From Armatimonadota bacterium (GTDB lineage: Bacteria > Armatimonadota > Zipacnadia > Zipacnadales > UBA11051), in assembly GCA_013178155.1 (NCBI GenBank), contig JABLXH010000007.1:20741-84740 (forward strand): a stretch of 64,000 bases of DNA, in the 5' to 3' direction. The notes under the pieces were generated by a model. It was given only the letters and a program-made list of their open reading frames with translations. It did no database searches and was not told the DNA's origin. Below, piece after piece: positions 15,908 through 24,967 of the stretch (position 1 is its first letter; each line of letters starts with the position of its first letter). A program made the position numbers and the translations under genes.

Positions 15908-16606
15908 CTATTCCGGCTTACGCGCCGCCTTTCCCTTCTCGATGGCGGCCGCGAAGCCCGAGGACTTGCTGGTAATTTCCACCTTCTCCATCTTGTCGCC
16001 CTTCTCCAACTGCTCGGCGACGGCCATGCCGTCAATGACCTTGCCGAAGACCGAGTGCTTCATGTCCAGGTGGCCGGTAGCCTCAGGCCCACCCAGGCAG
16101 ATAAAGAATTGGCTGCCGCCGCTGTCAGGGGCGGCCGTCTTGGCCATGGACAGCATCCCCTTGTCATGCTTGAGCTCCTCGGTGACCTCGTCGGGGATGG
16201 TGAACCCCGGGCCGCCAGAGCCATCGCCCTTCGGGTCGCCGCCCTGGGCGCAGAAACCGGGCTCGATGCGGTGGAATGTCAGGCCGTTGTAGAAGCCATC
16301 CTGCACCAGGGCCAGGAAGCTGCCTGCGGTGATGGGAACGATCTTGTCATAGATCTCGCACGTGATGACACCCTTGGGCGTGGTGATCTTGACGATCGTC
16401 TTGTCTTCCTCTCCGGGCTTGGTGGCCGCTTCTGCGGCTGGCTGCTCAGCGGCCGAGGGCTCCGGCTTGAGACTCTCATCACCTGTTGGCGGTAACGCCT
16501 GACTCGAGGCCTCCGTCGAGGGCGGCGGCGCCTTGGGGCCGCAACCCACCAGCCCAAGCAGGAGAGCGAAGACCAGCGCAACGAGGACAGCAGAAGACCT
16601 GGACAT
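15908..16606 (-). CDS. Peptidyl-prolyl cis-trans isomerase (cyclophilin), probable lipoprotein
   Basis: This 232-residue protein starts at ATG 16606 with GGGAGG eight bases upstream. A signal peptide ends in the lipobox LVGC, so it should be lipid-anchored at the inner or outer membrane, facing the periplasm. A Pro/Glu/Ala-rich linker (about residues 22-65) leads to a cyclophilin domain containing FHRIEPGF with the catalytic Arg, the QGGD block, and GSQFFI. Cyclophilins speed proline isomerisation during folding of exported proteins, which fits an operon of secreted proteins downstream. The domain is slightly short but all core motifs are present. The catalytic assignment is strong; the client proteins are unknown. 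Confidence 0.9.
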   Translation of the reverse strand: MSRSSAVLVALVFALLLGLVGCGPKAPPPSTEASSQALPPTGDESLKPEPSAAEQPAAEAATKPGEEDKTIVKITTPKGVITCEIYDKIVPITAGSFLALVQDGFYNGLTFHRIEPGFCAQGGDPKGDGSGGPGFTIPDEVTEELKHDKGMLSMAKTAAPDSGGSQFFICLGGPEATGHLDMKHSVFGKVIDGMAVAEQLEKGDKMEKVEITSKSSGFAAAIEKGKAARKPE

Positions 16607-16686
16607 ACTTGGTACCTCCCAGAGTTGGGCGGCCCTGCATTGGGTCGCCTCCCCCCCATGAAACATGACTGCTGGCCGGGCGTCAA

Positions 16687-16706
16687 GGCCGACGCGTGAG
16701 TCGGCC
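16687..16706 (-). terminator. Short hairpin at the 3' end of the GNAT gene
   Basis: GGCCGAC (16687-16693) and GTCGGCC (16700-16706) form a perfect 7-bp stem with a six-base loop. It begins at the stop codon of the minus-strand GNAT gene and is followed by only a short T run (TT), so it is a weak terminator candidate. Confidence 0.35.
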
Positions 16707-17182
16707 TACAGCTTCCGGGCGTACATCACGTAGTTGATGAGGGGCTCAAAGCCGTTTTTCTCATACACTCGTCGGGCTGGCGCATGGCCCTCATTCAGGC
16801 CCGTACCCACGCAAGCATACTCCATGCCGGCTTCGCGAAAGAGCTCCAGCACCCGCGCCACCTGCAGGGTACCGATGCCACGGCCACGGGCGGCCAGAGC
16901 CACCCCGTTGTAGTGAATGGTGCCCACCTTGCGCGCGCTGGTCATCTGGTAGCTGACGAACCCCAGGATGACACCGTCCTCCTCGGTGACGAGTACGTTG
17001 TCCATCTCGTCCCACAGACGACTCATGACTTTGGGAACCAGCCAGCGGTCCCACGCTTCGCCACCCACGGCACCGTATTTCTCCTCCAGGGCAAAGTCCG
17101 AGCCGATGGCCCATATCTCCTGGACGATCTCCTGGATGCGCGGCATGTCAGACAGAGTGGCAGGACGGATGCTCAGCGGCAC
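16706..17182 (-). CDS. GNAT-family N-acetyltransferase
   Basis: This 158-residue acetyl-CoA-dependent transferase carries the GNAT A motif as ALAARGRGIGTLQV, with the RGRGIG pyrophosphate loop, and the C-terminal motif YEKNGFEPL. GTG 17182 is the start: GGAGGT lies seven bases upstream, whereas the longer TTG start would place the ribosome site inside the coding region. The substrate could be an amine of a small molecule or a protein N terminus. The gene is divergent from the WbsX-like gene and is not obviously part of a larger operon, as the cyclophilin gene starts about 100 bases downstream with its own ribosome site. Confidence 0.85.
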   Translation of the reverse strand: MPLSIRPATLSDMPRIQEIVQEIWAIGSDFALEEKYGAVGGEAWDRWLVPKVMSRLWDEMDNVLVTEEDGVILGFVSYQMTSARKVGTIHYNGVALAARGRGIGTLQVARVLELFREAGMEYACVGTGLNEGHAPARRVYEKNGFEPLINYVMYARKL

Positions 17183-17263
17183 GGTAGTCACCTCCAAAGC
17201 GGCGGCAGCACCAGGGCGATGCGTTGGTCCGGGCCCGCGGGCGAGGGGCCGCTTCGCCGTGGC

Positions 17264-17292
17264 TTCCCGCCCGGCCCTGCCTGTGATATACT
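17264..17292 (+). promoter_or_regulatory. Candidate extended -10 promoter for the WbsX-like gene
   Basis: TTCCCG (17264-17269), a 17-base spacer, then TATACT (17287-17292) preceded by TGA in the extended -10 position (TGn). The predicted start of transcription falls near 17299, about 50 bases before the first usable start codon. Confidence 0.4.
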
Positions 17293-17349
17293 TCCCTTGC
17301 AGTCTACATCCCTTCGTGGCACTGGTACTGCGTCAAGGCCAACCCGGCG

Positions 17350-18741
17350 GTGCTGCACCCCCTGCTGGGCTACTACCGCCAGAGCGACCGCGAGACCGCC
17401 GACTGGCACATCAAGTGGGCCCTGGAGCATGGCGTGTCCTTCTTCGCCTTCGACTACTACTCCCAGGGCGGGTCGCAGATGCTGGAGGACGCCCTGGATG
17501 TCTTGCTTCGCTCGCGCTTCACCAGCCAGTTCCGCTTCTGTCTGACCTGGTGCAATGAGGGTCCGCCGGACCGCATGACCGCAGAGGAGCTGGACCGCTT
17601 TGGCGACCTGGTGATTGCCAGGTACCTGAAGCACCCGTCCTACCTGCGCCTCAATGGCAAGCCGGTGGTCATGTTGCTCAACGGCTACAACTTCGTCGCC
17701 GGTTTGGGGGTGGAGGGAGCGCGGGAGGCGTTCGCGGCGCTTGAAGCAAAGTGCGTGGCGGCCGGCCTGCCCGGCATGCACCTCGTTTTTGGGCACGGCG
17801 GCATCCAGAACGCCCAGGCCCTGGACGACTCGCGGGCGGCCGGAGTGCAGGCCTTCAGCCTGTACAACTTCCCCTATATCGGCACCTCGTTCACCGGTCC
17901 GGGGCAGCCGGGCGCGGAGGCTCCCTACGCCGATCTGGTGGTGCGCGGCGAGGAGCTGTGGCAGCACTGGCGCAACGTCACCGGCGGCAACTTCTGGCCC
18001 ACGGTCATGCCCGGCTGGGACCGCCGCCCGTGGACCAAGGACCAGGATCTCGTCCGCACCGGCAGCACCCCCGCGCTGTTCGCGCAGGCACTGCGTGCGG
18101 CTCGCCAGCATGTGAACAGAGATCGCATCGTGATGATCGAGGCGTGGAACGAGTGGGGAGAGGGCTCGGTGCTGGAGCCCAGTGTGGAGCACGGCTTTGC
18201 CTATCTGGACCAGGTACGTCAGGTTTTCTGCCCGGGAGCCGGCCCGCACCGGGACCTCAGCCCGGCGACGACAGGCCAGCGTGCGCCGGTCTTCGACTTC
18301 GAGCTTCCGGCCGTGGACACTTGGCGCTTCTCCCGCAGCCTCGAGGGCTGGGAGCGCGCCAACACGACGGAGCCGGCTGTTACCGCGGGGGCACTGGTGG
18401 TGACGAGCACCACCGCCGACCCGGCCCTGCTGAGCCCGCCCACGTATCTGCGATGCGCGGAGTACTCGCGCGTGTCCATCCGTCTGCGGGCCGCGGTGCC
18501 AGCCGACAGCGCGGCGACCACGGCAACCGGCCAGTTCTTCTGGTCCACAGTGGAGCGGGCCACCACCGACGCCACCGGCGTCAAGTTCGCGGTGGCGCTT
18601 GACGGTCAATGGCACCAGTACGTTCTGGAGCTATCCGGAGTACCGACGTGGGCAGGCACAACCGACCGCGTACGCCTGGACCCTGTGGACCTGTCGGGCG
18701 TCACGGTGATGGTGGACGAGGTGCGACTGCTCCGGCGCTGA
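17350..18741 (+). CDS. WbsX/GH99-like protein, N terminus apparently truncated
   Basis: This 463-residue protein resembles the WbsX family (glycosyltransferase WbsX, related to GH99 glycosidases). Visible features are PLLGYYRQSD, HIKWALEHGVSFFAFDYY, NGKPVVMLLN and IEAWNEWGEGSVLEP near residue 270, which holds the conserved acidic pair. The C-terminal 150 residues form a jelly-roll-like domain. GTG 17350 is the first legal start. The frame is open upstream to TGA 17284, and the upstream codons read VYIPSWHWYCVKANPAV, which looks like true WbsX coding sequence, yet no ATG, GTG or TTG precedes it. The gene may be 5'-truncated or use a non-standard start. No signal peptide is visible. Confidence 0.65.
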   Translation: MLHPLLGYYRQSDRETADWHIKWALEHGVSFFAFDYYSQGGSQMLEDALDVLLRSRFTSQFRFCLTWCNEGPPDRMTAEELDRFGDLVIARYLKHPSYLRLNGKPVVMLLNGYNFVAGLGVEGAREAFAALEAKCVAAGLPGMHLVFGHGGIQNAQALDDSRAAGVQAFSLYNFPYIGTSFTGPGQPGAEAPYADLVVRGEELWQHWRNVTGGNFWPTVMPGWDRRPWTKDQDLVRTGSTPALFAQALRAARQHVNRDRIVMIEAWNEWGEGSVLEPSVEHGFAYLDQVRQVFCPGAGPHRDLSPATTGQRAPVFDFELPAVDTWRFSRSLEGWERANTTEPAVTAGALVVTSTTADPALLSPPTYLRCAEYSRVSIRLRAAVPADSAATTATGQFFWSTVERATTDATGVKFAVALDGQWHQYVLELSGVPTWAGTTDRVRLDPVDLSGVTVMVDEVRLLRR

Positions 18742-18751
18742 CTCCACAGGG

Positions 18752-21700
18752 CTAGGGCTCCAGCTCCAGCCCCACAAGGCGGCTGTCGGTGGTGGCGACG
18801 CCGATTTCGGCGCGGCCATCGCCGGTGAAGTCTTCCACCAGCAAGCCGGTCACATCCGCTCCCACATTGGCTGTGGCGATTGCCTGCCCGGCCGCATTCA
18901 GCACCCAGACGCTCCCCTCAGCCCCGCCGGCGACGATCTCCGGCGTCCCATCGCCCTGCAAGTCGGCAACCTTGAGGTCGAGCACTGCATTGCCGAGGTT
19001 GGCACGCCAGAGCGTCTGGCCCGTGGCGTTCAGGGCCAGGACGTGGTAGTTGCGGCTGGCCACGAGCAACTCCAGCGTCCCGTCACCGTCCAGATCGTGC
19101 ATGACCGTGGCCGTCACTTCCGCCCCCAGGTCCAGGTCCCAGGCTCTGTCAATGCCAAAGGTCTGGCAGCGCACCCCGCCGATGCGTGACCCGGCCACCA
19201 GTTCCGGCTTTCCGTCGCCGTCCATGTCGCCGGCGGCCACCGTCATGGCGGCCGCGTGATAGCCAACGCTGACACTGCCCAGAGCCCGCCCATCTCCGGA
19301 GAAGAGGTTGGCATCGTTGTACGTCGTGCCCACCAGGACGGCCTTCTGCGCCTCACCTGGAATCGTCACGGTAGCAATCGAGGTCGGCTGGTGCGCCCAG
19401 TTCAGCCTGCCCCACCTGAGTTGCCCATTGCTATCGAACACGTAGACGAACCAGTTGCCGGAGCCGGCAATGACCTCGCCTTTGCCGTCGCCATCCAGGT
19501 CCTCACACTTGACCACGCGGAGCAGGCCCTGTTGGGGCTCGACCTCGGGGGCGTAAGCGTCCCTGGGGCACTGCGCTTGCCACAGCGGGTTGCCATCAGC
19601 ATCGTAACAGAACAGGCCAGTCCCCGCGCTCACGACGACCTCCGGCTGGCCATCTCCATTGAGGTCCGAGGCATCGAGCGCCAGGGCTGGAGCGGGCAAC
19701 CCGACCTCCCAGACCAGACGCCGCGGGCCACCCAGGAGCAGCAGTCGGCTCCCGGAGGCCACGGCCGCGTAGCGGCGTTCGGGGCGAAGGCCAGGGAGGG
19801 AGCGCATCTCCGTCACCGGGTGCCGAACACGCGCGACCACTGCGCGTGGCTCCACGGGCACCGGGAAGACCTCAAAGGACCGGATGGCCGTGCGCATCTG
19901 TCTGAACCTGGTAATCAGGAGGCGCAGTCGCATCGTCTGGACGGGCGCGAAGGTATGCACCCATTCGGCAGTATCAACCCCCTCGATGCTGTCATCCAGC
20001 GAGACCCATCGCTCGCCGTCCCAGCGCTGCAGGTCCTGGCCATCGAGGGCCGGGGCATAGGGGAGGCTGTAGTACGAGATGCGGACCTGGCTGATGGTCT
20101 GCGGGGTGTCCCAGACCACGCCAATGTCCTTGGGCAGGTCATTGGCATGGGGGGCGGTGCTGGGGACGGCGCTGTAAGTCTCCGGGTCACCGTCCATGGC
20201 GCGCCCGGGATCGGACCCGGCGCTCCCCAGGCTCCAGCAGGCCGCCCTGCCCGTGCGGGCGAGGTCCGCGATCGGCTCTGTCCGCTCCGGCGGAGCGCCG
20301 ACCGGCATGTGCACGGTCTGCCGCACGCGTTCGGCCAGGTCATAGCTTCCCAGGATGCGCAGTCCGTCGGTGTTGCCTGGCCGCTGCGCCAAGGCAGCCA
20401 CGCGTCCCTGATGGGCAGCCAGGCAACTTTGCCACTGAGCCATCAGGCCCGGTACTGCCGGTGCCTGCAGCGCCGAGGAGAAGGCCAGTTGGTGCAGGCC
20501 GGCCGGCGTCTCCACTGTGCCCAGACCGTCCTCCCAGCGCAGGCGAACCCTCTTGCCATCCAAGGTGGCCACCTTGCCGGGGGCCATCAGCAGGCTCAGC
20601 CGTGTGCGCCGCGACGCCTCGATGGTCGCCCGTCCAGCCGCCAGGTCGGCAACGATGTTGACCGGCTCAGAACTGGCAAACCAGACGGCATCAGGAGCGA
20701 CCGACGTCCCTGCGGCCAGCGTAAAGCCCGTCGAGGTGATCGCGAACATCGCGGCTTCCACGGCCGGGAAGCCATCGTCGCCGCGGCGCAGTCCCGCGTA
20801 GATCACGTCGCGGCCGTCATGCACCAGAGCACTGGCGGGCCCGGCCTGGGCCACCTGGACCGGGAAATCATCGGGGCCGTCAGGCGAGTAGAACAAGTTG
20901 ATGAAGCAGGTACGTCCTCCTGCCGCCAGCGTCGCGGGCACCGCCTGGACGATGGCGTGTCGGTCAGCAGCCGGCGGGTTGGTGGCGGTGCGACGCAGGG
21001 TGGCCCCACTGGCGTTCAGCAGGGCGAAACGCGCTCCCGGCTGGGTGGCCAACACCCGGTCGGGCTGTACGGACACCTCTCCGAGAGTGCGAAAGACGAG
21101 CTGCAGGCCGTAGTCGCCCGCCTCGCGGGCCTCCACTTCGTCCAGACACAAGAAGTAGGACCGCTGGCGGTTCCAGACGATGTTACGGCGCCAGTCCAGA
21201 CCGTTGTAGTCGGTGAGTTGCGTCTGGCATAGCGCGAGGCCCTGGGGCGTCCCGTTGCCCCCATGGGCATGTCCCAGGTCCACGCGGTGCTCCAGGGTAG
21301 CGAAGCGGGGCACCGGCGCGAAAAGCCCGTTGCGGAAGACGGCCAACGTGTTGTGCTCCAGAACATCTGGCACAAAGTAGCCATTGTCGAAAAGCAGCGT
21401 CCGACCGTTGTCCGTGTAACAGACAAGTGCATTCCCATCGGGGTGGGCGTGGTACCCGTGGGAGATGCCATCAAGCAGCAGATACGGGTCATCGGCCGAG
21501 AAGCTGTCGCGGAAGGAAATCTTGTCAAAGCATCGCTCGTAAGGAGGCAGGGCTTGCTGGTCCAGAAGCCGGTCGGCGGCCGTGCCGGAAGCCAGAGCCG
21601 CCGACGCCTGATCGTAGATCCAGCGGTCCAGCGGCTGCACCTTGATCCCCAGCATGTCTACCGGTTCGACCGGGGCAATCTGGTTCTGGCGCAGATAGGT

Positions 21701-23053
21701 GGAGGCATATTCGCCCGCCAGCAGGCCCTGGTTGGGCATCCGGTCCAACAGGTAGCGGTAGCGCCCATCCTGGTAGTACCACGTCGCCACGCGCAGAAGT
21801 TGCGGCCAATGCCCGACGTCCTGCAACGAGCTGATGTCGCCGAAGCCACTGGCGAAGCCCAGGTTGTTGATGATGGTCAGCGCATAGTCGGCCGCCCGGC
21901 GCAGATGGCCGCTCTCCAGCCACGTCAGATCAGGGCGGCTGAGGGCGTAGGAGAGCAGATCGTGGTAAGTGATGGAGCCGTACCCCGGACAGTCCTCACG
22001 GCATTTCCAGAACCGCGCCTGACTGCGAAAGTAGGCCTCACACCAGGCGTACAGGCCGCCGACATCTACGTTGTAGTACTGCTTGAAGTAACGTGCAGCG
22101 GCCCAGTTGGCGCGTGCATCCCAGTTGTTGCCCTTGGGGATAGGCTGGGGCTCGAAGGCCTGACCGGCGTTGGGGCACTTGTGGGCATACTCCCAGAAGA
22201 ACTGGGTGATCTCCAGCCGGTCCTGAGCCGAGAAGGCGGGCGCCTCTTCGATCAGGTCCCAGATGAGCGGCAACAGCACACTGCCCCGGGCGTCTGTGAT
22301 GCGGTCCATGCCACGGACGATGCCGGCGAGAATTGGGATGCCCTGCCGGAACATCTCGGCTGAGGCGGGATCGCCCGTCGCATGGTAACGCAAGCCCGCC
22401 TCGGACAGGGCCGTGGCGACCGTCCGGAAAGGCGCACCTTTCAACGCCTGCACCCGGGGGGCCACGCTTTCGGGCTCATCCACCGCAGGCTCGCTGTTCT
22501 CCACCTGCACGCGCAGGGTGAACGGGACTTCCAGCGTTGGCCCGGCCGCCAAGCCCGCGAGGAAAGCATCCACCGCTAGCCCAACGCCGGCGGCAGTGCT
22601 GCCGCCGAGGTAAAGATAGCTCCGGTCGCCGCCCCAGGGCGAATGGACTGTCCGCAGTTCGTAGCCGCCGTCACCGGGCCAGATGTCGTCGGACATCACG
22701 TAATGCTGCAGGTAGAGGGGAACCACCGCCGGGTTGTTCGCGAAGTTGCCCAGCAGGATCATGTTGGAATTGCGGTAGTCGCCCTCGGTCACGCTCTCGG
22801 GCCTGCGCAGCGGCAGGGCAGTGCCGGTGAGTTCTTTGAGCCGCGCGTTGAGGCGGCTGACCAAGGCTGTGAAGGCCTGCGTCTGGGGGGCCACGATGAA
22901 GGCCTGCGGTCGCCCCTCGCGCACCAGGGACACCGTCAGCGCGTAGGGTTTCATTGGTGGCGGGGGGGGGATGTCCCCGTCCGCGGCCAGCGCGACGCTG
23001 GCGACCATGGCAAGCCCAAGCAGGGGAACGCCGATCAGCCGCAACGATGGCAT
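18752..23053 (-). CDS. Very large secreted heparinase II/III-like protein with discoidin and FG-GAP/VCBS domains
   Basis: This 1433-residue protein starts at ATG 23053 with GGAG ten bases upstream. Order: signal peptide (residues 1-23), a Pro-rich start, an alpha/alpha-toroid region (about 190-490), a heparinase II/III-like beta-sandwich (about 500-780, with SHGYHAHPDGNALV and LFDNGY), a discoidin (F5/8C)-like domain (about 910-1080), and six FG-GAP/VCBS-type repeats to the end (units such as DLDGDGKGEVIAGSG, DMDGDGKPELVAGS, DLQGDGTPEIVAGG), which bind calcium and form a beta-propeller. The family cleaves uronic-acid-containing glycans by beta-elimination; the His in HAHPDGN may be catalytic. 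It is probably extracellular. A G9 tract at 22962-22970 encodes its PPPPP stretch. Confidence 0.75.
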   Translation of the reverse strand: MPSLRLIGVPLLGLAMVASVALAADGDIPPPPPMKPYALTVSLVREGRPQAFIVAPQTQAFTALVSRLNARLKELTGTALPLRRPESVTEGDYRNSNMILLGNFANNPAVVPLYLQHYVMSDDIWPGDGGYELRTVHSPWGGDRSYLYLGGSTAAGVGLAVDAFLAGLAAGPTLEVPFTLRVQVENSEPAVDEPESVAPRVQALKGAPFRTVATALSEAGLRYHATGDPASAEMFRQGIPILAGIVRGMDRITDARGSVLLPLIWDLIEEAPAFSAQDRLEITQFFWEYAHKCPNAGQAFEPQPIPKGNNWDARANWAAARYFKQYYNVDVGGLYAWCEAYFRSQARFWKCREDCPGYGSITYHDLLSYALSRPDLTWLESGHLRRAADYALTIINNLGFASGFGDISSLQDVGHWPQLLRVATWYYQDGRYRYLLDRMPNQGLLAGEYASTYLRQNQIAPVEPVDMLGIKVQPLDRWIYDQASAALASGTAADRLLDQQALPPYERCFDKISFRDSFSADDPYLLLDGISHGYHAHPDGNALVCYTDNGRTLLFDNGYFVPDVLEHNTLAVFRNGLFAPVPRFATLEHRVDLGHAHGGNGTPQGLALCQTQLTDYNGLDWRRNIVWNRQRSYFLCLDEVEAREAGDYGLQLVFRTLGEVSVQPDRVLATQPGARFALLNASGATLRRTATNPPAADRHAIVQAVPATLAAGGRTCFINLFYSPDGPDDFPVQVAQAGPASALVHDGRDVIYAGLRRGDDGFPAVEAAMFAITSTGFTLAAGTSVAPDAVWFASSEPVNIVADLAAGRATIEASRRTRLSLLMAPGKVATLDGKRVRLRWEDGLGTVETPAGLHQLAFSSALQAPAVPGLMAQWQSCLAAHQGRVAALAQRPGNTDGLRILGSYDLAERVRQTVHMPVGAPPERTEPIADLARTGRAACWSLGSAGSDPGRAMDGDPETYSAVPSTAPHANDLPKDIGVVWDTPQTISQVRISYYSLPYAPALDGQDLQRWDGERWVSLDDSIEGVDTAEWVHTFAPVQTMRLRLLITRFRQMRTAIRSFEVFPVPVEPRAVVARVRHPVTEMRSLPGLRPERRYAAVASGSRLLLLGGPRRLVWEVGLPAPALALDASDLNGDGQPEVVVSAGTGLFCYDADGNPLWQAQCPRDAYAPEVEPQQGLLRVVKCEDLDGDGKGEVIAGSGNWFVYVFDSNGQLRWGRLNWAHQPTSIATVTIPGEAQKAVLVGTTYNDANLFSGDGRALGSVSVGYHAAAMTVAAGDMDGDGKPELVAGSRIGGVRCQTFGIDRAWDLDLGAEVTATVMHDLDGDGTLELLVASRNYHVLALNATGQTLWRANLGNAVLDLKVADLQGDGTPEIVAGGAEGSVWVLNAAGQAIATANVGADVTGLLVEDFTGDGRAEIGVATTDSRLVGLELEP

Positions 23054-23099
23054 GGGTCGCAAGCTCCGGTCTGTCTCGCAGTCAGACGGTTCGCCCGGC

Positions 23100-24809
23100 C
23101 TAGCCGGCAAACCACCTCGGGTTCAGGCTGCCAAAGATGCGGTCACGGGAACACAGGTCGCCAAACCAGGCCCACTCCTCGCGGCTGATCTCTTCACCGC
23201 GGCCATATCGCCGGGCCAGGTCGGCACAGCGGGCAAAGTCGCTGTGGTGGCCGTGCAGTCGGTGGGTCGCATAGTCCACGGCGGCACCGGTTGTCATCAG
23301 AAACTGCCAGTCCGAGGCTTCCAGCAGCAGCAGTTCGCGGCAGGCTTGGCTGATGAGCCGGTGGGCGGTGTCGTCGTGCCCGAAGCCATGGTCGCGGAAG
23401 AGAGCCTGAAGGTTCCGCTCCGCGTCATAGACCCGCTCCCACGTCCAGCGAGTGTTCTCGTTGAGCCAGACCCAATGCCCGCCGCCTGCCCCCCAGCTCC
23501 CCTCAGGCAGGGCGATCGCCGCCGTGGGCTCCTCTTCGCGCAGATAGTCACGGCACTGCATCACCTTCAGGTCCGGGTCGTGGTGCATCCAACGCAGAGC
23601 TGTCACCAGCCAGCGGGGCCCCTCATGCCACCAGTGCCCAAACAGCTCAGCATCGAAAGGCGACAAGACCACCGGCAACCGTCCATCGGGCCGCGGTGCA
23701 TGGCGGAGCGTCTCCTTCACCGTCCACAGGAAGTTCCCGGCGTGAATCGAGACGCGCTCCATGGCCCATTCGGGATGATAGGGCTGCTTGCTGCCCAGGT
23801 CTCCAGAACCGTCGGTCACACGCCAGTACCGGTGGTCGCCCGGCATGTGTTTCTTGTGGAAGTCGAGGTAGTTCGCGTCACCGGGGTAGCCGACGTCGCC
23901 GCTCCAGACCTTCTGTGACGTCTGCGGGTCGCGGAACAGGCCCGCCACCGGCGGATGGTCCTCAAAGTGATGGCCAATGAAATAGGGCCGGTAGACCGTC
24001 TTGGCTCCCAGCGGATCACCAGAGCGGTAGATGTGGCTCCAGAGCTTGCCCAGACTGTCATGGTGAGCCGTTTGGACAGGCAGGGGGGCATGGGGCTCCA
24101 GCATGTGGCTGTCCACAATGAAGTAGTCATAGCCGCTGGTGCCCAGGATCTCCTCCAGCCCTTTGCGCCAACGTGGCAGCTCCTGCGGCAGCGGCGGCGG
24201 GGGCGCCCAGTTGGCCCGGGGGCGATACGCGCACTCTGGCAGCCAGAAGCCCCGGGGGCGGCGGCCCATGAACTGCTCGTAGGTGGCCACGCCCTGCTCG
24301 ATCTGCCCCCGGATGTTGGCGTCGTCGTGCAGGAGCGGGAGATAGCCATGGGTCGCCGCAGAGCTCATGATTTCCAGTCGCCCGGCGTCCTGGTGCTGGC
24401 GGAACTGGTAGAGCAGGTTGCGGCTGTAGCGCTCGCAGAAGGAGTGATGCAGAGCCCGGTAATGCTCTTCCCAGCGCTGCGCCAGCCAGGCCAGGTGACC
24501 ATCGCCACGATGCTGGAACTCAGCGATGTTCTGCTCCGCCTGCCAGCGCCGCGTATCCAGGTACCCCGGGAACCACTCGGCGAACCGCTCGTCGGCCAGT
24601 TGCTCCATGGTCACCGGAGTCAGTCCCAGCGTGATGTTGGCCGGCAGGCCTTCCGCGGCCAACTCCTCGAGCGCCCACAGCAGCGGGATGTAGGTATCCG
24701 CCGCGGCCTCGAAGATCATGTTACTGCCATGGGGCCAGGTGCTATGCCCCAGGACGTAGGGGATGTGACCGTGCAAGACGATGCAGATGGCGCCAACAGG
24801 TTCGGACAT
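23100..24809 (-). CDS. GH57 family 1,4-alpha-glucan branching enzyme (DUF1957-type)
   Basis: This 569-residue cytosolic enzyme has the GH57 signature HGHIPYV near the N terminus, the nucleophile Glu192 in GFWLPECAYRP, and the acid/base Asp386 in SPFDAELFGHWW. A C-terminal alpha-helical region follows, as in GH57 branching enzymes. It makes alpha-1,6 branches in glycogen by cutting and transferring alpha-1,4 chains. ATG 24809 has GGAG about six bases upstream; longer starts add a leader unlike the family. A -10-like TATACT (minus strand, 24841-24846) precedes it. It is followed by the large heparinase protein gene after 46 bases, with no obvious functional link. The length matches the family. 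Confidence 0.88.
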   Translation of the reverse strand: MSEPVGAICIVLHGHIPYVLGHSTWPHGSNMIFEAAADTYIPLLWALEELAAEGLPANITLGLTPVTMEQLADERFAEWFPGYLDTRRWQAEQNIAEFQHRGDGHLAWLAQRWEEHYRALHHSFCERYSRNLLYQFRQHQDAGRLEIMSSAATHGYLPLLHDDANIRGQIEQGVATYEQFMGRRPRGFWLPECAYRPRANWAPPPPLPQELPRWRKGLEEILGTSGYDYFIVDSHMLEPHAPLPVQTAHHDSLGKLWSHIYRSGDPLGAKTVYRPYFIGHHFEDHPPVAGLFRDPQTSQKVWSGDVGYPGDANYLDFHKKHMPGDHRYWRVTDGSGDLGSKQPYHPEWAMERVSIHAGNFLWTVKETLRHAPRPDGRLPVVLSPFDAELFGHWWHEGPRWLVTALRWMHHDPDLKVMQCRDYLREEEPTAAIALPEGSWGAGGGHWVWLNENTRWTWERVYDAERNLQALFRDHGFGHDDTAHRLISQACRELLLLEASDWQFLMTTGAAVDYATHRLHGHHSDFARCADLARRYGRGEEISREEWAWFGDLCSRDRIFGSLNPRWFAG

Positions 24810-24944
24810 GGGAACTCCGGGATTGGAAGCGGCGTGATGCAGTATAGCCGATGCAGGGCGCAGAATGGACACGACTGAGCGCTTCTTTCTCCGCCAGGAC
24901 CGGCGTTCCTCCGTGAGGCCCTGTTACCGGGGGCCCGAGTGTGG

Positions 24945-24950
24945 TATAAT
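24945..24950 (+). promoter_or_regulatory. Extended -10 of the ssrA promoter
   Basis: A perfect TATAAT (24945-24950) is preceded by TGG, the extended -10 TGn. No good -35 is visible (three of six at best), as is common with extended -10 sites. It lies 18 bases before the predicted mature 5' end of tmRNA. Confidence 0.7.
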
Positions 24951-24967
24951 GTAAGCGCGGAAAATGT

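Noticed and set aside
19256..21232. A 658-codon open frame on the plus strand
   Set aside because: It is antisense to the heparinase/FG-GAP gene, which has repeat domains, a signal peptide and a ribosome site. Long antisense frames are expected in GC-rich DNA and this one shows no known motif.
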